NCBI GenBank assembly: GCA_017478205.1
Contig: JAFVDZ010000081.1
Location: 1-62,956, forward strand
DNA length: 62,956 nt
Reading direction: 5' to 3'
Origin: Spirochaetales bacterium
GTDB lineage: Bacteria > Spirochaetota > Spirochaetia > Sphaerochaetales > Sphaerochaetaceae
The notes under the pieces were generated by a model that saw only the letters and a program-made list of their open reading frames with translations, made no database searches and was not told the origin of the DNA. A program made the position numbers and the translations under genes. This document shows positions 43,740 to 53,270 of this stretch, piece after piece; the stretch's first letter is position 1, and every line of letters begins with the position of its first letter.

Positions 43740-44577
43740 ATTCTCAGTTCTTCTTTTGGACAAGAAGGAGGGTGAAACCTCCTTCAAAAGCCTATCTCAG
43801 GTCAAGAGAGAGTACAAAGGCTCCAAGGTTGGCCATGCTGGCACACTTGATAAGTTTGCCACTGGCCTCATGCTTGTGCTAACTGGTGAAGCAACCAGAT
43901 TGAATCCTTTATTTTCCGGCATGGATAAAAGCTACAGGGCTGCAATACGCTTTGGAAGCGAAACAGATACTTTAGATCCTGAAGGTGAAGTAATAGCCAC
44001 ATCCAGTATTCCTTCACTTGAAACAGTTGAAAGTGTAATCAAATCCTTTGTTGGAACACAGGAGCAGGTTCCACCAATCTACTCAGCAATCCATGTAGAA
44101 GGAAAGCGCGCTTATCAAAGTGCAAGGCAGGGTAAGAGTGTCGATATGCCAACAAGGAGTATCACAGTCTACTCAGCAAAACTTATCAGTTACACTGATG
44201 GGCTTGCAATTGTAGATTTCTCTGTCAGCAAGGGAACATATATAAGATCACTTGCGCGTGATATTGGCCTCAGATCCTCATCCAGGGCTCATCTTGAGAA
44301 ACTTGACAGATTCACATTGGGCCCATATTCAAAGTCTGACATCGGAAAGGATACAGACAAGTTACTTGAAATGCTTCCTCTTGGCAGAATAGATTTCTCT
44401 TCCAGTTTCCAAAAGACACTTAAAAATGGTTATTTTGACAAGAAGGGAATACTTTCTTTAAAAGAGGGCGACAATAGTTATTTCATGCTATATATCGATA
44501 ATGAATTTATTGGTATCATTTCAAAAGAAAATGGAAAGTATTCCATCATTGCACTAAAGAATCGTGAAGAGTTATAG
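43732..44577 (+). CDS. truB: tRNA pseudouridine-55 synthase
   Basis: 281-aa TruB. The catalytic Asp is in KVGHAGTLDKFATGLML (about residue 41); other motifs are YSAIHVEGKRAYQSARQG and KGTYIRSLARDIG. It converts U55 of the tRNA T-loop to pseudouridine. The C-terminal part after about residue 215 is short. The gene overlaps both neighbours. Confidence 0.93.
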   Translation: MSRFSVLLLDKKEGETSFKSLSQVKREYKGSKVGHAGTLDKFATGLMLVLTGEATRLNPLFSGMDKSYRAAIRFGSETDTLDPEGEVIATSSIPSLETVESVIKSFVGTQEQVPPIYSAIHVEGKRAYQSARQGKSVDMPTRSITVYSAKLISYTDGLAIVDFSVSKGTYIRSLARDIGLRSSSRAHLEKLDRFTLGPYSKSDIGKDTDKLLEMLPLGRIDFSSSFQKTLKNGYFDKKGILSLKEGDNSYFMLYIDNEFIGIISKENGKYSIIALKNREEL

Positions 44578-45358
44578 CTTTCAGTCGTTATTGGATTCAT
44601 CTATCTTGAAGGACACCGATATTGTGGTTGCAATAGGTGTTTTCGATGGTGTTCACTTGGGCCACAGCAAAATCTTTTCAGCATTGAAAGAGGAAAAAAT
44701 CAAGCAGAAAGCCAAGGGAATGGTAATAACATTTGATAGAAATCCAAAGCAGCAAGAAGCTGGTTCTCTGGACACGATGAGACTCAGAAGAGAATATGTC
44801 GAAAGTTTCGATATAGATTTCTTTGTTGTTATTGACTTTTCTTCTGATTTCAGTAAGATATCAGGAAGTGAGTTCATTCGCTTGCTATGCACTATGAGCC
44901 GTATCAAAACAGTCATAGTCGGTGAGGACTTCAAATGCGGTAACCCTAAAGCAAGGATAACGGCCAAAGAGCTTGAGGGTGAGTTCACAAAACATGGTAG
45001 CAATACATGTGTGAACATCGTCAATCCAGTTCTGGATGACGAAGGCATTAGAATCTCCTCCACCAACATTCGCAAGTTGATCTTACAGGGAAGAATGGAA
45101 CGTGTTACATCTCTTTCCGGCAAGAACTACGAGCTCGATCTTAAAGGCATTGAGCCAAAGAGAGAGCAAGCAGGAATTGCTTATGCGTCTTTTTCCATAC
45201 TTCAGATGCTTCCTAAAAAGGGAAGATATAAATCTGAAGCACTGATGGAGGATGGTAGAGTCTTCAAAACTGTCTTGACGGTCACGGATGATTGCATCTA
45301 TCTAGAAGGTATGGATGAAGGCCATATAGAAACTTTGAGAATTATTACTAAGGAGTAA
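44564..45358 (+). CDS. ribF: RibF-like FAD synthetase, riboflavin kinase domain not recognisable
   Basis: 264-aa protein from a GTG start overlapping truB by 14 bases. The N-terminal nucleotidyltransferase half is clear: [14 protein letters not shown] (about 22-35), [20 protein letters not shown], and [16 protein letters not shown] (about 165-180). Typical RibF has about 310 aa and a C-terminal flavokinase domain with a GRxxGFPTAN motif. Here only about 80 residues follow and that motif is missing. So FAD synthetase activity is likely, flavokinase activity doubtful. Confidence 0.8.
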   Translation: MKSYSFQSLLDSSILKDTDIVVAIGVFDGVHLGHSKIFSALKEEKIKQKAKGMVITFDRNPKQQEAGSLDTMRLRREYVESFDIDFFVVIDFSSDFSKISGSEFIRLLCTMSRIKTVIVGEDFKCGNPKARITAKELEGEFTKHGSNTCVNIVNPVLDDEGIRISSTNIRKLILQGRMERVTSLSGKNYELDLKGIEPKREQAGIAYASFSILQMLPKKGRYKSEALMEDGRVFKTVLTVTDDCIYLEGMDEGHIETLRIITKE

Positions 45359-45365
45359 TAGGAAA

Positions 45366-45632
45366 ATGTTAACAAAGGAACAGAAATCAGAACTTGTTTC
45401 AGTTTATGGTGGTAATCCATCCAACACAGGCGACAGTGCAGTACAGGTTGCTCTTCTCACTGCTAGAATCAACGATCTCCAGGAGCACTTCAAGGCAAAC
45501 CCAAAGGATCACGCATCCAGAAGAGGTCTTTTGAAGATGGTTGGTCAGAGAAGAAGACTTCTCAGATACATCGCTAACAGAAACATCAACGAATACAGAG
45601 ACCTTATTGCTAAGCTCGGTATCAGAAAGTAA
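45366..45632 (+). CDS. rpsO: 30S ribosomal protein S15
   Basis: 88-aa S15, full length, with DTGSAVQ-type region [21 protein letters not shown] and [21 protein letters not shown], the 16S rRNA-binding helices. It lies directly upstream of pnp as in many bacteria, 7 bp behind ribF. Confidence 0.97.
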   Translation: MLTKEQKSELVSVYGGNPSNTGDSAVQVALLTARINDLQEHFKANPKDHASRRGLLKMVGQRRRLLRYIANRNINEYRDLIAKLGIRK

Positions 45633-45641
45633 TCAATTATC

Positions 45642-45671
45642 GAAAAGCTCAGTCAAGTGGCTGAGCTTTTC
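45642..45671 (+). terminator. Hairpin between rpsO and pnp
   Basis: GAAAAGCTCAG (45642-45652) pairs with CTGAGCTTTTC (45661-45671), 8-nt loop. The T run is inside the stem's 3' arm. It may be a weak terminator after rpsO, or a processing site; in E. coli the rpsO-pnp leader hairpin is cut by RNase III and used by PNPase for self-control. Confidence 0.6.
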
Positions 45672-45725
45672 TGCTATCTCAAATAGAGATAAAAAGAACA
45701 AAAAAAGAACAGAAAAGGAAAGTTT

Positions 45726-47840
45726 ATGGCAAACGTAACAACAGTTTCTGTAAAGGTTGGAGACGGAGAACTAGTCTTCGAGACCGGCAGAATCGCAAAG
45801 CAGGCAAACGGTGCTATCTATGCACGTTTCAAGGGCTCAGCAGTTATCGCAACCGTATGTTGTGGAGAAGCTCCATCTGAGCCAATCGACTATGTACCAG
45901 TATCAGTAGAATACAACGAGAAGTATTATGCAGCTGGTAAGATTCCTGGAGGCTTTCTCAAGAGAGAGTCCAAGCCAAAGGATAAGGAAATTTTGGTCTC
46001 AAGACTTATCGATAGACCAATGAGACCACTTTTTGACAAGGCATTCGGCCGCGAGATCCAGATTGTACCAACAGTTGTCTCCACCGATCTGATCAACACA
46101 CCAGATATCGTAGCAATCAACGCAGCTTCCTGTGCTGTAACAATTTCAGATATCCCATTCTATGGTCCAATTGCAGCAGTTAGAGTTGCACTCATCGATG
46201 GAAAGTATGTAATCAATCCAACATTCCAGCAGATTCCTCAGGCAAAGCTTGATATCGTAGTTGCAGGTACTCACGATGGAATCACAATGGTAGAGGGTGG
46301 TGCAAAGGAAGTTTCCGAGCAGAACATGCTCGATGCAATTGCAGCAGCTCAGCCAGTCATCACAAGAATCTGTGAAGCACAGATGAAGATGAGAGAGCTC
46401 TGTGGAAAGGAAAAGCTTCCACTGATGGACATCACAGAAGACCTTTCATGGCTCGAGCCAGTAAAGGAATTTGCTCTTCCACTTGAGAAGGAAGCTTCCT
46501 TCGTAAAGGGCAAGATGAACCGCTATGCAGCACTTGAAGAAGCTCACAACAAGGTCAAGGAGAAGTTTGCTGATCTCATCGCTGAAGATCCAAAGAGACC
46601 TGGTCAGCTTGCTGCTCTCTTCGATGATATGGAATACCACATCCTCAGAGCTTCCATCCTTGATGATGGTGTAAGAACAGATGGAAGAAAGGTTACTGAA
46701 ATCAGACCAATTACATGTGAGGTTGGCGTTCTTCCTTGCACTCACGGTTCTGCACTCTTCACAAGAGGTGAAACACAGTCTCTGGCTGTCACCACACTTG
46801 GTACAGCTCAGGATGAGCAGATGTTCGATACAATCGATGGTGAGAAGACATTCTCCAACTTCATGCTCCACTACAACTTCCCTCCATATTCTGTAGGTGA
46901 GTGCGGTAGACTTACAACAGGCAGAAGAGAGATCGGTCACGGTCATCTTGCTCAGAGAGCACTTGAGGGCGTAATTCCAAAGAAGGAAGATTTCCCATAC
47001 ACAGTCAGAGTTGTTTCTGAAATCATGGAATCCAATGGTTCATCCTCAATGGCTTCCGTCTGTGGCGGCTGTCTATCTTTGATGGATGCTGGTGTACCTA
47101 TCTCCAAGCCAGTTGCTGGTATTGCTATGGGACTCATCACAGAGGGTGCTGATTACTCAAGATATGTCGTTCTTTCTGATATTCTCGGTGAAGAAGATCA
47201 TCTTGGTGATATGGACTTCAAGGTTGCAGGTACCAAGGATGGTATCACTGCATTCCAGATGGATATCAAGATTGCAGGTGTTACACCTGAAATCATGAGC
47301 AAGGCTCTCCAGCAGGCCAAGGAAGGCAGATTGCACATCCTTGGAATCATGTCACAGACACTTGAAGGCCCAAGAAGCGAAGTTTCTGAGCTCGCTCCTA
47401 AGGTGCTTTCTGTCAAGGTTCCTGAAGAACTTATCGGTGCTGTTATCGGTACTGGTGGTAAGACTATCAAGAGCATTGCTCAGATGTCTGGCGCAGAGAT
47501 CAACATCGATGATGACGGAACCGTCATGATCTATGGTAGAAACAATGCAAGTGCTCAGGAAGGTAAGAGACTTGTCCTTTCAATTATCGAGAAGCCAGAG
47601 GTTGGCAAGATCTATCACGGTACTGTAAAGAGAATCGTTGATTTCGGTGCCTTCATCGAAATTCTCCCAGGTAAGGAAGGACTCTGCCACATCTCCAAGC
47701 TTGCAAAGACAAGAGTCAAGCAGGTTTCTGATGTGCTTTCAGTTGGTCAGGAAGTCGATGTCAAGCTTATCGAGATCGACAGAATGGACCGCCTGAACCT
47801 CTCCTATATCGACGCACTTGAAGAAGAGAAGAAGAATTGA
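45726..47840 (+). CDS. pnp: Polyribonucleotide nucleotidyltransferase
   Basis: 704-aa PNPase, full length: two RNase PH domains (GGFLKRESKPKDKEILVSRLIDRPMRPLF region near 85; GGCLSLMDAGVPISKPVAGIAMG near 445), a KH domain (IGAVIGTGGKTIKSI, about 560-575) and a C-terminal S1 domain (GTVKRIVDFGAFIEILPGKEGL, given here in part: VDFGAFIEILPG). It degrades RNA 3' to 5' with phosphate. AAAGGAAAG before the ATG serves as ribosome binding site. Confidence 0.96.
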   Translation: MANVTTVSVKVGDGELVFETGRIAKQANGAIYARFKGSAVIATVCCGEAPSEPIDYVPVSVEYNEKYYAAGKIPGGFLKRESKPKDKEILVSRLIDRPMRPLFDKAFGREIQIVPTVVSTDLINTPDIVAINAASCAVTISDIPFYGPIAAVRVALIDGKYVINPTFQQIPQAKLDIVVAGTHDGITMVEGGAKEVSEQNMLDAIAAAQPVITRICEAQMKMRELCGKEKLPLMDITEDLSWLEPVKEFALPLEKEASFVKGKMNRYAALEEAHNKVKEKFADLIAEDPKRPGQLAALFDDMEYHILRASILDDGVRTDGRKVTEIRPITCEVGVLPCTHGSALFTRGETQSLAVTTLGTAQDEQMFDTIDGEKTFSNFMLHYNFPPYSVGECGRLTTGRREIGHGHLAQRALEGVIPKKEDFPYTVRVVSEIMESNGSSSMASVCGGCLSLMDAGVPISKPVAGIAMGLITEGADYSRYVVLSDILGEEDHLGDMDFKVAGTKDGITAFQMDIKIAGVTPEIMSKALQQAKEGRLHILGIMSQTLEGPRSEVSELAPKVLSVKVPEELIGAVIGTGGKTIKSIAQMSGAEINIDDDGTVMIYGRNNASAQEGKRLVLSIIEKPEVGKIYHGTVKRIVDFGAFIEILPGKEGLCHISKLAKTRVKQVSDVLSVGQEVDVKLIEIDRMDRLNLSYIDALEEEKKN

Positions 47841-48274
47841 TTGAAATAAAGATTACTCTGAAGGATGGAGCAAAGGCTCCATCCTATCAGACAGAGGGAA
47901 GTGCCGGTGCTGATGTATCGGCATTTCTTGAAGAGGATTTCATTCTGAAAAGTGGATGCTATAGTGCAATTCCTACTGGCGTTTTCATGGCTATTCCAAA
48001 GGGCTATGAAGTGCAGGTACGACCACGTTCGGGCTTAGCCTTCAAGAATGGTATTACAGTATTGAATTCTCCTGGGACAATCGATAGTGATTACCGCGGA
48101 GAAGTGAAGGTAATCCTTATAAACCATTCTGACAAGGATTTTACAATTCACAATGGCGATAGAATCGCACAACTTGTATTATCAAAGGTAGAGGAGGCTG
48201 TCTTTTCCTCTGTAAAGGCTCTAGATGAAACTCATCGTCAGAGTGGAGGATTTGGATCGACAGGTGTTAAATGA
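47837..48274 (+). CDS. dut: dUTP diphosphatase
   Basis: 145-aa trimeric-type dUTPase with the five motifs: AGADVSAF (1), RPRSGLAFKNG (2), GTIDSDYRGEV (3), GDRIAQLV (4) and RQSGGFGSTG (5). It removes dUTP and provides dUMP. The start is a TTG at 47837 overlapping the pnp stop by four bases. It overlaps the next gene (ATGA). Confidence 0.94.
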   Translation: MIEIKITLKDGAKAPSYQTEGSAGADVSAFLEEDFILKSGCYSAIPTGVFMAIPKGYEVQVRPRSGLAFKNGITVLNSPGTIDSDYRGEVKVILINHSDKDFTIHNGDRIAQLVLSKVEEAVFSSVKALDETHRQSGGFGSTGVK

Positions 48275-49542
48275 AGAATAGATCCTCTTTTTTAAGAGTA
48301 AAGATGTACATAGCAAAGGAGTTCATTTCATCCTTTGCTGTATCTTTTCTATTCTATTTTTTTATTTTTTTTGTAAACCAGATTCTTGTACTTGTCAGAA
48401 AGGTTATGCTGAAGAATGTTGATATCCCAACCATGCTTATCTTGGTAATATCATCCATTCCTCAATTTCTGCAATATGTAATTCCATTTGCAACCTTGAC
48501 AGCAAGCGCAATGGTATTGGGTAACCTGGCTTCTTCAAATGAGCTATTGGCCTTAAGGAGCCTTGGTGTGCCAATAAGAAAGATATTCAGAGTATTGATA
48601 ATTACTTCATTCCTATTATCTTTACTTACACTCTACATTGCTGACTATCTTCTTCCACAGTCATCAAAGAATTACAAGAGTATCCTTGCTAAAGTAATGA
48701 GGGAGCTTCCTACCTTCGAGCTCAGTGAAAACTCTGTTAACAGTGTAGGGCCAATTGTCCTATCAAATGGACGTATCAACCAAGAAAAGATTGAAGATAT
48801 CATTCTCATTTCCAATGAAAATGACAAAAAGGAGACACTTTCTGCAAAAGAAGGAAGATTGAGTCTCCTCGATACAGAAAGATTTATATACGAGCTATAT
48901 CTTGATACTCCTCGTATTTTCATACATGAAAACAATATAAACAACTGGATGATTGCAGATAGCGAAGACGCTATCCTCTATATGGACTTCTCTAAGCAGG
49001 TTCCAGCACTCACAAGTGATTCTCCAGGAAACAGAAGATCGATCGAACTGCTTCAACTTATAAAGAAGAAGAAGGAGATTACTGATAATAGCAGAGCTGA
49101 TTACCATAGAAGCAGGGAAGAGAAGCTTACAGCTATTGCGAAGAATCTCTATGATATGGATTCTCTTGAAGCAATTGATGAGTTAGACAACAACATTGAA
49201 AGGAATCTGATCGACCTTGAGATGCTTGGCCCATTTCAACCAACGAACTATCATCTGAAGTACTATTCTGCAGAACTTAACAAGAAGTTTGCGCTCTCAT
49301 TTGCCTGTCTATCTTTGACAATCCTATCTCTTGCAATTAGTTCGATGAGAATCAAGCACGGAAGATTGCTTGGCTTTGGTATAGCTATTCTATTTGCAGT
49401 CATATATTGGTACTTCCTGTTTGCATGTCAGATCGGTGTTTTCCGTCTTCCATTCAATGCAGGTCTCCTGATGTGGGTTCCTGATTTAGTCTGTATAACA
49501 TTAGGTCTTACATTCCTCGCTTTCAGAAGGAGGAATATATGA
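48271..49542 (+). CDS. lptF: YjgP/YjgQ-family permease (LptF-like)
   Basis: 423-aa inner-membrane protein of the LptF/LptG family. Three membrane segments in the N-terminal third (about 20-45, 55-80, 100-125), a periplasmic domain of about 200 residues, then three more near the C-terminus. In LPS-bearing bacteria LptF and LptG form the channel that extracts LPS. The periplasmic part here is charged and has a long helical insert (about 265-320). It overlaps the second permease gene (ATGA), giving the usual pair. The exported lipid is unknown, as many spirochaetes lack classical LPS. Confidence 0.82.
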   Translation: MKNRSSFLRVKMYIAKEFISSFAVSFLFYFFIFFVNQILVLVRKVMLKNVDIPTMLILVISSIPQFLQYVIPFATLTASAMVLGNLASSNELLALRSLGVPIRKIFRVLIITSFLLSLLTLYIADYLLPQSSKNYKSILAKVMRELPTFELSENSVNSVGPIVLSNGRINQEKIEDIILISNENDKKETLSAKEGRLSLLDTERFIYELYLDTPRIFIHENNINNWMIADSEDAILYMDFSKQVPALTSDSPGNRRSIELLQLIKKKKEITDNSRADYHRSREEKLTAIAKNLYDMDSLEAIDELDNNIERNLIDLEMLGPFQPTNYHLKYYSAELNKKFALSFACLSLTILSLAISSMRIKHGRLLGFGIAILFAVIYWYFLFACQIGVFRLPFNAGLLMWVPDLVCITLGLTFLAFRRRNI

Positions 49543-50624
49543 AGAAAATAGATAGATATATCATCTCATCCATCCTCAAGACAGGAACTACAGCCTTGCT
49601 GCTTTGTACATTCATGGTTATTGCAGTTCAGCTCTTTCTTGACATGAACAACATCATCTCATCAGATGCAAAGATGTTTGACATCATCTTGTTGTCTGTC
49701 TATGGACTTCCTGAATATACAATGATGGTTGCCTCAATTTCTTTCCTGTTTGCAACTACATATTTTCTCTCACAGCTGGTTGCAAACAATGAGATGATAA
49801 TCTTTTACAACACAGGACTGAGTTATAGAAGGATATTGAGACCAATTATTCTTCTTGCTATTTGTCTATCTTTGCTCTTTAGTTTCCTTTCAGAGAATCT
49901 ATTCATATCGATGACTAAGTTGAAGGATATGAAGAGGGATGAAATATTTGGTCGAAGCAGCACGCATGATAATAGAAATGTGAATTTCCTAGATACAGAA
50001 GAGGAGTATCTATTGCATGCAGCTTCATACAGAGAAAAGAATCAGACACTGAACAATATAACGATCATCAACTATAGAGATGGAAATATTGTCTCAAGAC
50101 TTGAAGCTAATAGGGCTACTTTCGATGAAGATAAGAGGGTATGGGATTTTTCAAGAGTCATAATTTTCAACTTTGTTGATGATAAGATCAAAATTGAAGA
50201 ATTTTCTCATTACAGCGATGAGCGATATCATCTTGAACCACGCCTTTTCAAGAACCTCTCAGGCAGTATCAAATCGATGCCACTTGAGGATGCAAGAAAC
50301 TATCTTTATAGGATGCAGAAGCTTGATTCTAGGGCATACAGAGAGAATGTTGTAGACCTCATCGATAGACTGTTTTCTCCATTCTCTGTATTGATTTTGA
50401 TGCTCATTTCGTGTTCAATGAGCTACAGATTCAAGAAGAATGTATTTCTCTTCTCGATCATACAATCATTATGCACAGCGGTTGTCTACTACGTTGCTCA
50501 GATGGTATTGGCAATTACGACAAAACAGGGATATTCACCAGAGTATATTTATCTCATTGGACCAATCATTCTGATCGTAGCTTTCGTTGTGTTCATCAGA
50601 CTTATAGGATTTAGAAATGGCTAA
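49539..50624 (+). CDS. lptG: YjgP/YjgQ-family permease (LptG-like)
   Basis: 361-aa partner of the preceding gene, same layout of 3 + 3 membrane segments around a periplasmic beta domain. Family features: IDRYIISSILKTGTTALLLC at the start, FFYNTGLSYRRILRPI-type cytoplasmic loop (NNEMIIFYNTGLSYRRI), and the C-terminal segments. Assignment as F or G is by order only. It overlaps tgt by eight bases. Confidence 0.82.
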   Translation: MKKIDRYIISSILKTGTTALLLCTFMVIAVQLFLDMNNIISSDAKMFDIILLSVYGLPEYTMMVASISFLFATTYFLSQLVANNEMIIFYNTGLSYRRILRPIILLAICLSLLFSFLSENLFISMTKLKDMKRDEIFGRSSTHDNRNVNFLDTEEEYLLHAASYREKNQTLNNITIINYRDGNIVSRLEANRATFDEDKRVWDFSRVIIFNFVDDKIKIEEFSHYSDERYHLEPRLFKNLSGSIKSMPLEDARNYLYRMQKLDSRAYRENVVDLIDRLFSPFSVLILMLISCSMSYRFKKNVFLFSIIQSLCTAVVYYVAQMVLAITTKQGYSPEYIYLIGPIILIVAFVVFIRLIGFRNG

Positions 50625-51741
50625 AAAGATTTATACGTGCACTTATCAGGACAAAGAAACAAAAGCTCGTCTTGGTTATATCGACCTTCCTCACGGAAGA
50701 ATTGAAACTCCTGCCTTCATGCCAGTTGGAACCAATGCAACAGTGAAGGGTATCTACCATGATAAGATAAAGGAAATTGGATACCGCATTATCTTGGCAA
50801 ACACATATCATCTCTACCTTAGACCCGGTATGGAGGTCATGGAGAAATTTGGAGGAATCCACAAGTTTTCCAACTGGAACTACAATATACTTACTGATTC
50901 AGGTGGCTTTCAGGTATTTTCTCTTTCAGGCTTGAGAAAGATCAAGGATAGCGGTGTTACATTCCAGTCTCACATAGATGGCTCAAAGCACATATTCACA
51001 CCTGAAAAGGTTGTTGATATTCAGAATATCATCAACTCTGATATCTGCATGACACTCGATGTGTGCACACCTCCAGATATCGACTATAGAGCTGCAAAGG
51101 AAGCTTGGAGAGTTACCAAGCTCTGGGCAGAAAGGTCGATTGCTGAAAGAAACAGGCTAGGGGAAAAGTTCAATGGAAATCTCTTTGGAATTGTCCAGGG
51201 AAACTTCTATGAGGATTTGAGAAAGGAATCTGCAGAGGTCTTGTCTGAAATGGACTTCCCGGGTATCGCTATCGGAGGCCTCAGTGTCGGTGAAAGCAAG
51301 GAAAAGTTCATTGATTTCGTCTCTTATACAGCACAGTACGTGACACCTGAAAAGCCACGCTATGTAATGGGAATAGGTTCTCCAGATTACATCCTTGCCT
51401 GTGTAGAGAATGGAATCGATCTTTTTGATTGTGTACTTGCAACTAGAATGGCAAGAAATGGTGCTGTATTCACAGATGATGGTGTTCTCACTATGAAGAA
51501 GGCTGCTTTCAAGTTCGATGATGGACCACTCATGGAAGGCTGTACCTGCTCAGCATGTACAAAGTATTCCAGAAGCTATGTTCACCATCTTATCAAATGC
51601 AATGAAATGCTTGGTGGCATGCTTTGCACAGAACACAATATGACCTACTTCTATACCTTCCTTGAGAGGATCAAGAAAGCGATAAGAGAAGGAAACTTTG
51701 CTACTTTCAAGAAAGAATATCTTGCAAGATTCTATGGCTAA
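50617..51741 (+). CDS. tgt: Queuine tRNA-ribosyltransferase
   Basis: 374-aa bacterial Tgt, which swaps guanine-34 for preQ1 in tRNAs with GUN anticodons. Catalytic residues: Asp in DSGGFQVFSL (about 90), Asp in FDCVLATRMARNG (about 270). Zinc ligands are in CTCSACTKYSRSYVHHL (about 309-325). QueA, the next enzyme of the pathway, is encoded at 27153-28193. The gene overlaps murJ by eight bases. Confidence 0.95.
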   Translation: MAKKIYTCTYQDKETKARLGYIDLPHGRIETPAFMPVGTNATVKGIYHDKIKEIGYRIILANTYHLYLRPGMEVMEKFGGIHKFSNWNYNILTDSGGFQVFSLSGLRKIKDSGVTFQSHIDGSKHIFTPEKVVDIQNIINSDICMTLDVCTPPDIDYRAAKEAWRVTKLWAERSIAERNRLGEKFNGNLFGIVQGNFYEDLRKESAEVLSEMDFPGIAIGGLSVGESKEKFIDFVSYTAQYVTPEKPRYVMGIGSPDYILACVENGIDLFDCVLATRMARNGAVFTDDGVLTMKKAAFKFDDGPLMEGCTCSACTKYSRSYVHHLIKCNEMLGGMLCTEHNMTYFYTFLERIKKAIREGNFATFKKEYLARFYG

Positions 51742-53248
51742 AAGAGAGAAAAACTCGATCATCATGATGGTATGTACCTTCCTTTCAAGATTCTTGGGAA
51801 TCTTCAAGGCAAGGGCAATAGCCGCTGTCTTTGGCTCTGGTGCAGTCACAGATGCGATAAACTTTTCATACAACATACCAAACAATGCAAGAAAGCTGTT
51901 CGCAGAAGGAGCTTTCACAACTGCATACCTTCCTTTGTTTGCAAGATGTAGAGAGGATAAGGAAAGAAGCGAGAAGATCGCTTCAATCCTTATAACCTTC
52001 CAGCTATCCTTTTTCTTGCCATTGATTCTTCTAATTTCTCTTTTTTCGAGGAAGATAATAGTTTTCTTTTCATCTTTCAGGACAGAGGAGCAGATTGAAA
52101 TCGCTGCATTCCTACTACCTTATTTCTTTCTCTTTCTTATCTTCATTTCACTTTCCTCAATCTTTTCATCTCTTTTACAGGCAAGGGAAAGATTTCTTGC
52201 ATCAAGTGCATCACCAATTGCTTTTTCTGTCGCTGTAATTCTTTCTGTCTATCTATTAGGGCCAGAGCTGAAAGCTACAGCAATGGGCCTAGGTGCAGTT
52301 GCAGGCTCTATAATGCAGCTTACTGTTACATATGTAGCGATAAAGAGAAGAGGCTTGCGTTTTCGACCAAATTTCAATTTCCTCGATGAGGATTTCAAAA
52401 GGATTCTCTCAGATTGGGGTCCAGCAACACTCAATTCGATGATCATGGTGCTGTCTCAGCAGATCATCCTATATCTTGCATCGAGCCTCGAAGTTGGCTC
52501 AATTACAGCATACTCAAATTCAATCATTTTCTATCAAACTCCATATGGAATCTTCTTCACATCAATTGCTGGAGTCTTCTTTCCAAAGTTTGCACAAGCA
52601 GAAGAGGGAAGAGAAAGGAGAAAGGAATTGACACTTTCTCTTACATATCTTTTTACATTCCTCTATCCAAGTGCGATTATCTTGATTGCATTTGGTCGAG
52701 AATGCATTGCAGTTCTTCTCCAGAGTGGAGAATTCACTCTTGATAACACATTGATGACGTATAATGTACTTTTCTTCTTTTTGATTGCTATGATTCCAGC
52801 ATCCTTCAATGGAATGATGCAGAGGTTTTTGCAATCTGAAGGAAAGTATTGGACAACTGTTAGAATATCTTTAATAACAACAGTAGTTGAAATCATCTCA
52901 GCTACGTTATTGATCGCCTTAGGTAGGGGAGCAGAAGCACTTTCTCTTGCCTTTATCATCTCATCATCACTAGGCCTTGTAATCTATCTAATCATAATAA
53001 GGTATGAAGACATCAAAGCTTTGATAATCAGCATTATCAAGCTGATGATAATCAACATACCGTTACTTCTTTATTTACTCTGCTACCTGAAGCTACAAAA
53101 TGGATGGTGGATGAGTGGGTCAAATTTCATCAACCTTCTATATCTTTCATTCTTTGGCTCTCTTAGTGGCCTCATAACCTTGATATTCTATATTGTATTC
53201 AAGGTTCCTTTCCTTGAGGCCCTAATAAAGAGAAAACCCAGGAACTAA
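51734..53248 (+). CDS. murJ: Lipid II flippase MurJ (MVF family)
   Basis: 504-aa protein with about 14 membrane segments. The start, SIIMMVCTFLSRFLGIFKARAIAAVFG (seen in part as TFLSRFLGIFKARAIA), and AINFSYNIPNNARKLFAEGAFTTAYLP are MurJ signatures including the essential Arg and Arg/Glu residues. It flips the peptidoglycan precursor across the inner membrane. The ATG at 51734 overlaps the tgt stop; an earlier in-frame start lies inside tgt. Last gene of the long core run. Confidence 0.93.
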   Translation: MAKREKNSIIMMVCTFLSRFLGIFKARAIAAVFGSGAVTDAINFSYNIPNNARKLFAEGAFTTAYLPLFARCREDKERSEKIASILITFQLSFFLPLILLISLFSRKIIVFFSSFRTEEQIEIAAFLLPYFFLFLIFISLSSIFSSLLQARERFLASSASPIAFSVAVILSVYLLGPELKATAMGLGAVAGSIMQLTVTYVAIKRRGLRFRPNFNFLDEDFKRILSDWGPATLNSMIMVLSQQIILYLASSLEVGSITAYSNSIIFYQTPYGIFFTSIAGVFFPKFAQAEEGRERRKELTLSLTYLFTFLYPSAIILIAFGRECIAVLLQSGEFTLDNTLMTYNVLFFFLIAMIPASFNGMMQRFLQSEGKYWTTVRISLITTVVEIISATLLIALGRGAEALSLAFIISSSLGLVIYLIIIRYEDIKALIISIIKLMIINIPLLLYLLCYLKLQNGWWMSGSNFINLLYLSFFGSLSGLITLIFYIVFKVPFLEALIKRKPRN

Positions 53249-53265
53249 TGATAGCCCCTGGGTTT
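53234..53265. terminator. Bidirectional terminator between murJ and gudD
   Basis: AAACCCAGG (53234-53242) pairs with CCTGGGTTT (53257-53265). On the minus strand it is followed by TCTCTTTATT and ends the gudD operon; in the plus direction it ends murJ with a weaker tail. The left arm lies inside the murJ coding end. Confidence 0.7.
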
Positions 53266-53270
53266 AATCA

